Assembly: GCA_949285875.1 (NCBI GenBank)
Contig: CASDZZ010000012.1
Location: forward strand, 1-34,795
DNA: 34,795 bases
DNA from: an uncultured bacterium
GTDB lineage: Bacteria > Bacillota_I > Bacilli_A > RF39 > UBA660
Direction: 5' to 3'
Shown: piece after piece, positions 16,228-23,954 of the stretch
Layout of the letters: every line of letters begins with the position of its first letter
Position numbering within the stretch: the first letter of the stretch is position 1
The notes under the pieces: model-generated
Databases searched by the model: none
Seen by the model: the letters and a program-made list of their open reading frames with translations, nothing else
What the model was told of the DNA's origin: nothing
Position numbers and translations under genes: made by a program

Positions 16228-16719
16228 CTATTTAATTTCCTCATAAAATACTTCCATACTATTATTTACCATAACATCATATTTCTTAATCTCAATTATT
16301 TTTTCACTATTCATATCTACTAATTCTATCTCAAGTTTAGTAGAACCTTCTTTTAAAGGTATAAATAAAAAATTAAATACCTGGATATTATTTTTTTCAA
16401 GATAATTATCTCTTAATTTTATATTTAAGGTAGTTTCATCATCATTTTTAACATTTACAAAAACATTTTCTTTTATATTTATTTTTAACTCTTTATATTT
16501 ACTTACCTTTTCATATACTAAACCAGCATCTTTTAACCTATCAATATTAATTTCATATTTAGTAGGATTATTATTAAGTAAATCACTTACTAAATATTTT
16601 TCTTTATTATTTATAACCGCATAAACTTTATCGCTCTTGGTACAGTTAAAATAATACATATAAAATTCATCTTCATAAAATTTTTCTTTTTCACTATCAC
16701 AATTATATAATACAAACAA
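16228..16719 (-). CDS. hypothetical protein, start doubtful, possibly 5'-truncated
   Basis: A 163-codon frame upstream of the glycosyltransferase. The only start near the front is TTG 16719, with no ribosome site, and a transcription terminator ends about 15 bases before it. The sequence suggests a soluble beta-rich domain (KELKINIKENVFVNV, TKLEIELVDMNSEKI) such as an extracellular accessory domain, but the signal peptide or membrane anchor one would expect is missing. It may be the remaining part of a larger gene. No family is recognised. Confidence 0.4.
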   Translation of the reverse strand: MFVLYNCDSEKEKFYEDEFYMYYFNCTKSDKVYAVINNKEKYLVSDLLNNNPTKYEINIDRLKDAGLVYEKVSKYKELKINIKENVFVNVKNDDETTLNIKLRDNYLEKNNIQVFNFLFIPLKEGSTKLEIELVDMNSEKIIEIKKYDVMVNNSMEVFYEEIK

Positions 16720-16733
16720 TTCTAAGTCTACAT

Positions 16734-16757
16734 AAAAAAGTTATCAATATTGATAAC
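16734..16757 (-). terminator. terminator after the lipoprotein gene
   Basis: The palindrome GTTATCAATATTGATAAC (16740-16757) is followed on the minus strand by TTTTTT. It starts five bases after the second stop of the lipoprotein frame, which supports that stop as the original gene end. Confidence 0.85.
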
Positions 16758-16761
16758 CTTA

Positions 16762-17283
16762 TTAATTTATATACTTTAATTTTAAAGTTTCAGTTTCACA
16801 CTTGTCTTTTATACAATACTTTGCTTCTAACTTGATACTTTTTTTAAAATTATCCTTTGCTGTTTCAAAAGAAGAATCAGATTCACCTATAATTTCTCCA
16901 GTTTGATTTTATTTAAGGGTGCCATACTCTCCAATTACTATATCTTCAAACTCCTTCTTTGTTAGTAACTGATTTGAATGTGAAACATTTCCATATAATA
17001 TCTTGTCATCAAAATATAAATTAATAGAAAATTTAGCATCCTTATTTATGTTATCTTTTACTTTAAAATTACTAATTAAAAGCTCTCTTTCAGCATTATC
17101 ATAATATACTTTACCTGTTTCAAAATAAAAATGTTTTGACTCTCCGACAAACCTGTAAGTATAATTAGAAGTAACCTGATGAACTTTATCTTCTTTATAG
17201 TTAATTTCATATTTTGTATTTGTACACGCGGTAGCAAAAAACAAACAAAATGCAGTAGTAAAAAATAAAATTAATCTTTTCAT
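16762..17283 (-). pseudogene. lipoprotein gene with in-frame TAA
   Basis: ATG 17283 begins a lipoprotein signal (hydrophobic LILFFTTAFCLFF, then ATAC with Cys 20). The first 124 codons end at TAA 16909-16911. The same frame continues with NQTGEIIGESDSSFETAKDN and a region holding a Cys pair (KYCIKDKCE) for another 48 codons to TAA 16762, five bases before a strong terminator. The fit of the second stop to the terminator argues that the first is a nonsense mutation and that the parent protein had about 173 residues. The truncated lipoprotein could still be made. Function unknown; the soluble part looks beta-rich. Confidence 0.7.
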
Positions 17284-17425
17284 AATAATAACCTACTTTT
17301 TTCTTAATTATTTAGATATTTTTTAGTATACAATAATGGTTTTATTATTATTCACTAGTAATACCTCACTAACATTACACTATAAAAAAACAACTTTAAA
17401 ACTCTACCGTTAGTTTAGCTTATCT

Positions 17426-18157
17426 TTAATTAAAACTATTTTCGTATATATCCATAAATTCTGATACAAATCTTGCTTGTTCCTGAGCCTTTTTTGTTCC
17501 TTTTGTAACTTGAAAGCCATATATTTTATATTTACTATAATTAAAGCAGTTTAAAGGCAATAAATTAAATTCATTTTGTATTAATTTTAATCCTTCTGAA
17601 TAATCCTTTTTTAATCTTTTTAAAGCCTTACCGGGATCTTTAAATACCGCATCTCCATATTTATTTGCTCCTATATCAAAATCTATATTTATTTTTGAAT
17701 AATAATTTATATTAACTTCTCCTTTTATATTTGAATCATTAATAATATAAGGTTTTGTATACTTTAACTCATCACTTGTAAGTATTCCTTTTCTAATTAA
17801 TATTGTCTTTCCAACAAATAAAAATGATATAAATAATAACAAAAACAAAACAAAAAAAATTATCTTACTTCTCTTTTCTTTAATATAATTAAATTTTAAA
17901 ATTTTTATAATGTTATTTTCTGATTGTTTTTTTATTTCTTTTTCCTTTATAAAATCACCAGCAAATAGTTCATTTAAAGAAATGTCCAAAATTTCACATA
18001 ATTCTAGCAAAATAGAATAATCAGGCAAACTCTTACCACATTCCCATTTTGAGACTGCTTTATAAGTTAAACCTAGTTTTTCTGCAAGTTGTTCCTGTGT
18101 TAACTTTTTCTTTTTTCTGTTTTATGCTATAAATCTTCCTATCTTTTCTTGATTCAT
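17426..18157 (-). pseudogene. membrane-anchored XRE regulator with nonsense codon 12
   Basis: ATG 18157 behind GGAGTAA begins MNQEKIGRFIA, then TAA at 18122-18124, then NRKKKKLTQEQLAEKLG and the rest of the helix-turn-helix (AVSKWECGKSLPDYS), an acidic linker, one membrane helix (about residues 110-132) and an outer domain of about 110 residues. Paralogues next door have Lys, Ser, Asn or Arg around this position, so the TAA replaces a sense codon. A TTG at 18028 would give a product without a complete DNA-binding domain. It lies upstream of the lipoprotein gene. Confidence 0.75.
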
Positions 18158-18245
18158 AATATTACTCCTTTCTAAGACTAATATTATTATTTTTTATCAA
18201 AATATTACACCCACTACCAGTAGAGTTATGAATACCTATGATTAA

Positions 18246-18905
18246 TTACTTTCCTTTTTTAAATTTTTCATAAACTGCTAGCTGTGAAAATATAGCGCAA
18301 AATATACTCGGAATTATTGCGTAACCTGCACTTACTTGACCTTTGTTTGCTAATACATATCCTGCTCCAATAAAAGTTAAAATCATAAATATAAAAGTTA
18401 AAATTCTAAATACTTTTTCTTTTTTCATAACATCACCTTCTAAATTAATTTCATTAATTATTCTTCTTAATTTAATTCTTAATAATATTCCGTATCCCCA
18501 TATAAAACTTCCAATTAATATCATTATTACTTTTTGAATAGTTGTTACTGCTAATAAAGAAGTTAAAGTAATCGTTATAACTATTCCAGCAAATATTAAA
18601 ATTTCAGTTAATATTTGTAAATTTTCTATTTGGTTTTTTGTTATTAAAATAGATAAAATATTTTCATCCGATAACTTTTTTTGCTCTATTTCATCTAACC
18701 TTCTTCCCTCTAAAAGTTCATTTATGGTAATTTCAAATATATTACACAATACCTTCATGTTAGATATGTCTGGTAAATTTAAGCCTCGCTCCCACTTTGA
18801 TACTGCATTAACACTTACATCTAACTTTTCTGCGAGTTCTTCTTGCGTCAGATTCTTTTCTTTCCTACACTTAGTTATAAATGTTCCTATGTTTATTTTT
18901 TCCAT
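18246..18905 (-). CDS. XRE regulator with C-terminal membrane domain
   Basis: A 219-residue protein. Residues 1-65 are a helix-turn-helix of the XRE type (NLTQEELAEKLDVSVNAVSK then WERG), followed by INELLEGRRLDEIEQKKLSD and four hydrophobic helices at about 95-120, 122-142, 165-185 and 190-210. The Trp is TGG, unlike the TGA regulator. Such proteins sit in the membrane and may respond to envelope signals. ATG 18905 follows AAAGGAGAAG. It is one of three tandem paralogues in this region and is intact. Confidence 0.85.
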   Translation of the reverse strand: MEKINIGTFITKCRKEKNLTQEELAEKLDVSVNAVSKWERGLNLPDISNMKVLCNIFEITINELLEGRRLDEIEQKKLSDENILSILITKNQIENLQILTEILIFAGIVITITLTSLLAVTTIQKVIMILIGSFIWGYGILLRIKLRRIINEINLEGDVMKKEKVFRILTFIFMILTFIGAGYVLANKGQVSAGYAIIPSIFCAIFSQLAVYEKFKKGK

Positions 18906-18981
18906 AATATCTTCTCCTTTATTACTAAGTCTAACAAATCTATTATAAAATTACCACATACCTTAGGTTTAACTTTAACTT

Positions 18982-19692
18982 TTATTTACAAAATTTATCA
19001 ATTTTTTCAACATCATATTTTTGATTTTTTATTACTTTATATACTTCATTATCTTTATTAGCTCTACACCTTACCACATCATAAAACGGCGTATCATAAT
19101 ATATAACATTTTCGCCTGTAATTTTTTTAGTTACAAACCTAGGAGCTTGATTAATATTAATAACACCTATATAATCTATTAGAAATAAAACTATCATAAA
19201 TAATATAAAATAGCAAAAATTACAAGCTAGTCTTTTCCCTATTGTCAATCTCTTAACAAAGAAATTAATCCCTATTAATGAAACTATTGCTCCAAAGGTA
19301 GAATAAATTGATCCCCAACTACTTTCGCTAGGAAATATTGCTATAGCAGTAATTGAAATTAAAACACCTAATATTATTAATATCAACCCAATAAAGTTAT
19401 TATGTTTTTCTAGCTTTTTATTAGTATAATTTATAGCATTAATTATATTTTCTTCACATCTTTTTTGATACTCTTTCTCACCTACTTTTTCACCGCTCAT
19501 CAAATCATTTAAAGAAATATCAAGCTCATTACACAAGGGCTCAAACAAAGATAAATCAGGCATATTTTTGCCGTTTTCCCAGTTAGATATTGACCTATCA
19601 GTAACGCCCAACTTTTCAGCCAGTTCACTTTGCGTCATGTTTTTATTTTTTCTTCTGTTAGATATAAATTTTCCTATTTTAATTTGATTCAC
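18982..19692 (-). CDS. XRE regulator with C-terminal membrane domain
   Basis: A 236-residue paralogue of the previous gene: helix-turn-helix at residues 1-65 (NMTQSELAEKLGVTDRSISN then WENG), linker LNDLMSGEKVGEKEYQKRCE, four membrane helices at about 97-117, 122-145, 155-175 and a short tail domain (about 180-236) with two Cys. Start is GTG 19692 behind AGAGGTGAT. Its TATAAT box lies 20 or so bases further upstream. The tail differs from the neighbours, so each paralogue may sense a different signal. Confidence 0.85.
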   Translation of the reverse strand: MNQIKIGKFISNRRKNKNMTQSELAEKLGVTDRSISNWENGKNMPDLSLFEPLCNELDISLNDLMSGEKVGEKEYQKRCEENIINAINYTNKKLEKHNNFIGLILIILGVLISITAIAIFPSESSWGSIYSTFGAIVSLIGINFFVKRLTIGKRLACNFCYFILFMIVLFLIDYIGVININQAPRFVTKKITGENVIYYDTPFYDVVRCRANKDNEVYKVIKNQKYDVEKIDKFCK

Positions 19693-19761
19693 AATATCAC
19701 CTCTCGACTTGATTATACTCTTTTCTTTATTTTTTTTACACGAAATACTTCTTGAATTATA

Positions 19762-19790
19762 AAAAATGATCTATTTAAAAATAAATCATT
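19762..19790 (-). terminator. terminator overlapping the ispH stop codon
   Basis: AAAATGATTTATTT and AAATAGATCATTTT pair with one mismatch and are followed by more T residues. The TGA stop of ispH lies within the ascending arm of the stem. Confidence 0.7.
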
Positions 19791-20646
19791 TTGTGTTTTT
19801 TAAAATACCTATACATTTTTCAATACTTTTATTAGGGGTAGACGCTCCTGCCATTATGCCAACCATATCATATTTTTTAAAATCATTTATATTTAATTCA
19901 GTTTCATCTTCCACCAAATAAGTATCAACTATTTTATTAGAAGATTCAAAAAGTTTTTTTGTGTTAGAACTATTTTTTCCGCCTATAATTACCATTGCAT
20001 CAACTTGTTTAGAAAGCATTTTAGTTTCTTCTTGTCTTTTCCTAGTTGCATTACAGATGGTGTTTTTTACCTCAATTTTTTCAGCTACTTTTGACATAAT
20101 TATATCTTTATATTTGTTAAATTTATCTAAACTAAATGTTGTTTGTGCAAGTAAAAGAATTTTTTTATAACTGTTATTAAAACATTTTTCTATATCTTCT
20201 TCATTTTCGATTACAATACATTTTCCCATACCCCATCCACAAGTTCCAATAACTTCTGGATGGCTTTTTTGACCTACCAAAAATATATGATAATTCCTAT
20301 TTGCATAATCATTAACTATTTTATGTATATTTAAAACATTAGGGCATGTTAAATCTATAATTTTATATCCTAAACCCTCTATTTTTTTATAAGTTTCCTT
20401 ACCTACTCCATGTGCTCTTATAATCACTTTATCTTCTTTATTTGTAGCTTTAGGAAGCTCATCGATACTTAAAATAGTTTTTAACCCACTTTCTAAAAGG
20501 CTATTAACAACCTCTTTATTATGAACCAATTCACCCAAACAATAAATGTTACATTCTTTATTATTATCTAATATTTCTATAACTTTTGATACCGCATTTT
20601 TAACACCATAACAAAAACCCGCTGTTTTACCTACTACTATTTGCAT
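19786..20646 (-). CDS. ispH: 4-hydroxy-3-methylbut-2-enyl diphosphate reductase
   Basis: The last enzyme of the MEP pathway, which reduces HMBPP to isopentenyl and dimethylallyl diphosphate. The 286-residue protein has the three cluster cysteines at about 12 (TAGFCYGVKNAV), 101 (LTCPNV) and 198 (NTICNATRKRQ). The substrate-binding His residues are in LVHNKEV, RAHGVG and GQKSHPEV, with the catalytic TICNAT region, GGKNSSNTKKL and GASTPNKSIE. Length is normal for the stand-alone form. ATG 20646 follows ATAGGAGAT. It is transcribed alone and ends at TGA within its terminator. Confidence 0.95.
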   Translation of the reverse strand: MQIVVGKTAGFCYGVKNAVSKVIEILDNNKECNIYCLGELVHNKEVVNSLLESGLKTILSIDELPKATNKEDKVIIRAHGVGKETYKKIEGLGYKIIDLTCPNVLNIHKIVNDYANRNYHIFLVGQKSHPEVIGTCGWGMGKCIVIENEEDIEKCFNNSYKKILLLAQTTFSLDKFNKYKDIIMSKVAEKIEVKNTICNATRKRQEETKMLSKQVDAMVIIGGKNSSNTKKLFESSNKIVDTYLVEDETELNINDFKKYDMVGIMAGASTPNKSIEKCIGILKNTK

Positions 20647-20676
20647 ACAAATCTCCTATTATATAATTATACTTAT

Positions 20677-20685
20677 ATTATAACA
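20677..20685 (-). promoter_or_regulatory. extended -10 promoter of ispH
   Basis: TG-T-TATAAT on the minus strand, about 31 bases before the ATG. No strong -35 box is evident. Confidence 0.5.
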
Positions 20686-20861
20686 TGCATAATCTTGAAC
20701 ATAAAGTTTTTAATATTAGTTATTGCATGTTTTCATCATCATAAATATCAATTATGAAATGAAGTCATTACAAATTTCTATCTTATAGTAATACGAGTAT
20801 ATACTAATATCAAACTATAATTTAGCTTAATTATTTTATTTACACTATTAAAATAAAATTC

Positions 20862-22148
20862 TTATAATTTTTCATTTATTTTCCCAAAAAATGATGGTAG
20901 TTCATTTATATTAACAGTATCTTTAATATTAGTTTTAACGCTTTCAATTTCAATATTTTTTCCATCAAATTTATTACCTATAACAATCATGTAAGGTGTT
21001 CCTAGTATTGAAACATCATTAATTTTCTTACCTAAAGTAAGATCTTCTCTATCATCTATAATTGCATTAATATTATTTTTCTGCAATTGTTCGTAGATTT
21101 CAAACGCGATATTCTTTAGTTTGTCCTTGTATATTATATGTACTTTATAAGGTGCAATACTATATGGCAAAACAAATCCTTTAACCTCATTATTTTTTAC
21201 AATCAAATTATTTTCTATTAAAACCGCAATAATTCTGCCCAAGCCAATTCCGTAGCATCCCATATAATATGGTTTATCTTTACCATTCTCGTCTTTATAA
21301 TACAGCTTCATTGAATCTGAATACTTTGTTCCTAAATAAAAATTATTACCTAGTTCTATTGAATTATATTCTTTCATATTTTCTAATCTTATTCCGTTTA
21401 ATTCATTTACAAAAACTTCTTTGTTTTCAAAGGTTAAAACTTCCTTATTTATACCAACATTATTCGCTTCATCATATAAAATAATGTCTTCTCCTTTTTT
21501 AGTGATTGCTTGAAATTCTTCAGAAACTTTTCCTCCCATGGTTCCACCATCACTTACAACTGGAATAATATTAATATTAAGTCTTTTAAAAATATTCATG
21601 TATACTTCATGCATTTTATTAAAGCTTTTTTTCATATCTTCTTCTGACTTATCAAAAGAATACGCATCCATCATTACAAAAGTTCTTGGTCTAAATAAAT
21701 ATCCACGAGTTCTAATTTCTTTTCTAAATTTTTCGCCAATTTGATAATAAGTTGTTGGTAATTGTTTATAAGAAGTTAATCTATTAGTTGCAAAAAGAGC
21801 TGCACATTCCTCACCCGTTGGAGCAAGTCCATATTCACCAAGATTGTTTTTAAAGTTAAACATCATATCATTTTGGTTTGTATAAACGTCCCATCTTCCA
21901 GATTGATCCCATATTCTTCTTGGTTGTAATTTAGGAAATTCAACTTGAATACAATTAGCTTTATCTAATTCTTCTATTATTATATTTTCGACAATTCGTT
22001 CCAGTTTAGTCCATATGTTACCATACCCATAAATTCCGCTTTCAAATTGGTACAATTCTCCTGCTTTCATAAGAATATCCTGACCAGTATAATTATCATC
22101 AACATCTTTTAAATTAATATTTTTTATATTTAATTTACTTAATTCCAT
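20862..22148 (-). CDS. proS: prolyl-tRNA synthetase without the editing domain
   Basis: A class II synthetase of 428 residues. The motif 2 region reads KEIRTRGYLFRPRTFVMMDA, followed by YSFD. The bacterial-type GGTMGGKVSEEFQAITKKGED follows at about 200-220, motif 3 is GCYGIGLGRI, and the anticodon-binding domain is at the C-terminus (about 330-428). The usual bacterial enzyme has about 570 residues because an editing domain (INS) sits between motifs 2 and 3. Here that stretch is only about 130 residues, so the enzyme resembles the short alphaproteobacterial/mitochondrial type and should not clear Ala-tRNA-Pro in cis. The T-box leader with a CCU specifier supports proline specificity. Confidence 0.9.
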   Translation of the reverse strand: MELSKLNIKNINLKDVDDNYTGQDILMKAGELYQFESGIYGYGNIWTKLERIVENIIIEELDKANCIQVEFPKLQPRRIWDQSGRWDVYTNQNDMMFNFKNNLGEYGLAPTGEECAALFATNRLTSYKQLPTTYYQIGEKFRKEIRTRGYLFRPRTFVMMDAYSFDKSEEDMKKSFNKMHEVYMNIFKRLNINIIPVVSDGGTMGGKVSEEFQAITKKGEDIILYDEANNVGINKEVLTFENKEVFVNELNGIRLENMKEYNSIELGNNFYLGTKYSDSMKLYYKDENGKDKPYYMGCYGIGLGRIIAVLIENNLIVKNNEVKGFVLPYSIAPYKVHIIYKDKLKNIAFEIYEQLQKNNINAIIDDREDLTLGKKINDVSILGTPYMIVIGNKFDGKNIEIESVKTNIKDTVNINELPSFFGKINEKL

Positions 22149-22162
22149 AAAAATTCACCCTT

Positions 22163-22340
22163 TCAAAAAAATAAGGGTGGTACCATCAGGAGTCTTATTA
22201 GACGGTACCATCCCATATATTTACTTAATTTAGATAACGGATTTTCACCGGAAATGTTTTCATTTCTCTCTAAGGTAGGAACTAATATTACATCTAATTG
22301 TTTTTCACCAGCCAACAATTCTCTAAATAGATTATTATAA
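22163..22340 (-). promoter_or_regulatory. T-box riboswitch (proline) upstream of proS
   Basis: The minus strand holds the T-box element GGGATGGTACCGTC (22214-22201), close to the consensus with UGGN for pairing to the tRNA acceptor end. It overlaps a terminator formed by GGATGGTACC and GGTACCACCC followed by TTATTTTTTT. Upstream is a Stem I-like region with AGAGA, an apical hairpin ATTGTT...ACAAT carrying GGCTGGTGA, and on its 3' side TTCCTACC. The CCT (22279-22277) followed by A fits a Pro specifier codon. Uncharged tRNA-Pro would favour the antiterminator and allow proS transcription. The stems are somewhat shorter than usual. Confidence 0.85.
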
Positions 22341-22373
22341 AAGTCATGTCCTCATCAAAGATTTATATAACAA

Positions 22374-22402
22374 AAAATATCACAAAATTAAAATTAAGTC
22401 AA
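22374..22402 (-). promoter_or_regulatory. promoter of the T-box-proS transcript
   Basis: TTGACT (22397-22402) and TATTTT (22374-22379) on the minus strand with a 17-base spacer, just upstream of the leader. The -10 box is weak. Confidence 0.45.
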
Positions 22403-22654
22403 GTAAAGCCTTAAAACACGTTAATATATTAACTTCTACACCAATTCAACATACAACTAAATCTTATAGTAAAACAAGTTAAAATACCAAATAGAGTTTT
22501 TTTAAGAAAATTATTTTAAATATTATCTGATTAAATTTAGAGAATCAAAGCCATGATACACTACTTAAAATTTTGCCCTATGTTTTTTTATACATATACT
22601 TTTATTCTGCTTGTAATAGATATAAATACATATTTTAGATTATTTTAACCAAAT
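22403..22654. other. AT-rich intergenic stretch without recognised feature
   Basis: Between the proS promoter and the tRNA-Arg terminator I see no ORF with a ribosome site, no repeat and no convincing structure. Confidence 0.5.
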
Positions 22655-22684
22655 AAAAAACCATATGAATTTCACATAGCTTTT
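22655..22684 (-). terminator. terminator after tRNA-Arg
   Basis: On the minus strand AAAAGCTATG and CATATGGTTTT pair with a mismatch and a bulge, followed by TTATTT, 13 bases beyond the tRNA CCA end. Confidence 0.6.
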
Positions 22685-22696
22685 AAAATCATACAA

Positions 22697-22773
22697 TGGC
22701 GTCCACGGCGCGATTCGAACGCGCGACCCCTCGCTTAGGAGGCGAGTGCTCTATCCAGCTGAGCTACGAGGAC
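22697..22773 (-). tRNA. tRNA-Arg (anticodon CCU)
   Basis: A complete 77-base cloverleaf on the minus strand. The anticodon stem CTCGC/GCGAG encloses CTCCTAA, giving anticodon CCT, which reads AGG (Arg). The D loop has AGCTGGATAGAG, the T arm GCGCGTTCGAATCGCGC, and CCA is encoded. The acceptor stem GTCCTCG/CGTGGAC has one T-T mismatch. Confidence 0.95.
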
Positions 22774-22805
22774 ACTAAAGTTATTTTATCACAAATTATA
22801 AAATA

Positions 22806-22829
22806 AAAAAAGCTTAAAATAAGCTTTAT
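22806..22829 (-). terminator. terminator overlapping the HD gene stop
   Basis: AAAGCTTA and TAAGCTTT pair around a two- to four-base loop and run into a TTTTTTT tract on the minus strand. The TAA of the HD gene lies at its edge. Confidence 0.85.
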
Positions 22830-23335
22830 CTAATAAAATTTACTAAGAATAGCATCCAAACTGACAATTGTGTTCTTGCTCTTCCTGCTCCCTCTACTAA
22901 AGCGACTACTTTATCAAAAAATGATACTAACCAAGCTTCTTTACTATTAGGAACTACATTAGATAGTGGAAACATATGTGATTCAATTATATTTTGTTCC
23001 TTTTTACTAACACCAAAATAATTAATAGCATTATTTTTTGCCATCTCAGGATGTTTAATAAGCATTTTAGCTTCGGTTGCTATGTTTTTATCATCTCTAA
23101 CTAAGAAAAAATCATGTAAAGCACCAGCTCTTACTACAGACTTTGTATCACATCCTAATAATTTAGAAGCTTTGTAAGAAAAATAAGCAACCTTTACAGA
23201 ATGATTATACCTTGTACTACCATGATGTACTATAGACTTAGTTTTTACAAATTCTTTATGAGTTAATATAGGTGATGCAATTTGCATAAAACCTTTATCA
23301 CTATGTATCCTATCTATTAGTTTCAATTTGATCAA
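22826..23335 (-). CDS. HD-domain hydrolase, short form
   Basis: A 169-residue protein with the HD-superfamily ligands: His in SIVHHGSTRYNHSVKVAYFSY (two parts, about residues 36-56), the HD doublet in GALHDFFL (about 71-78), His in IKHPEM and His in IESHMFPL. It belongs to the small cytosolic HD proteins common in Bacillota, whose substrate is unknown. ATG 23335 follows AGAGGTTGATCAAATTG loosely. Upstream is a noncoding stretch, so it is probably transcribed alone and ends at its own terminator just before tRNA-Arg. Confidence 0.75.
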   Translation of the reverse strand: MIKLKLIDRIHSDKGFMQIASPILTHKEFVKTKSIVHHGSTRYNHSVKVAYFSYKASKLLGCDTKSVVRAGALHDFFLVRDDKNIATEAKMLIKHPEMAKNNAINYFGVSKKEQNIIESHMFPLSNVVPNSKEAWLVSFFDKVVALVEGAGRARTQLSVWMLFLVNFIR

Positions 23336-23534
23336 CCTCTTTATTCGATATTATTATATTCTTATTTTATATTAAAAATCACTTAAATAACATAATTTCA
23401 ATAACACTAGCTCAATAATTTTATCATATTATGACTAAAAAGTAAAGTTATAAATAATTAATTGGAAATATGATAAAAAAGAATAGTAAATTAAACTTAT
23501 TGACCAAACAAACTTTAATGTCATAATAAAAAAA

Positions 23535-23753
23535 CTATTTTTTTCTTAGTTTAAAAACTGATAACACAATTAATATGACACCCACAATATATACAGGCCA
23601 AAATAAATAAGAGTATAAAAAGATAGCATCACTAAATGCTCTAAGTCCATAATAATATTTACAATTTAATATACATAAACCAGAAAAACCAACTATAGAA
23701 TAATATATTGCATTGTATAGCACTATAGCAAAAGGAATAAAGCCTATTATCAA
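23535..23753 (-). CDS. small membrane protein, probable start upstream across an A7 tract
   Basis: The frame from TTG 23753 encodes 72 residues with three hydrophobic segments (about 1-20, 22-30 and 45-67) and a basic end KLRKK. The TTG has no ribosome site. The frame stays open upstream, and GTG 23782 has AGAAGGG at nine bases, but is in another frame. Adding one A to the A7 tract at 23773-23779 joins them, giving a typical start MKKKLIWKILLIIGFIPFAI. The real gene is therefore probably 23535-23782 with a one-base lesion, miscall or phase-variable tract. No family recognised. Confidence 0.5.
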   Translation of the reverse strand: MIIGFIPFAIVLYNAIYYSIVGFSGLCILNCKYYYGLRAFSDAIFLYSYLFWPVYIVGVILIVLSVFKLRKK

Positions 23754-23954
23754 TAAAATTTTCCATATTAACTTTTTTTCACACGAAATTACCCTTCTAG
23801 TTTCATTAAAATCATTATACAGAGTATAAAATTTATAGTCAGTACGTTATAACATTAACAACAATAATTACTTTAAAAAAATTCATAATAATGATTTTGA
23901 CTTTGCCGATTGAAATATTAAACGTTATAGTTTATTATAAGTGTGGTGATTTTT

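Noticed and set aside
20832-20858. AT-only hairpin downstream of proS as a terminator
   Set aside because: ATTTTATTT and AAATAAAAT can pair, but the stem has no G-C pairs and could be chance in this composition.
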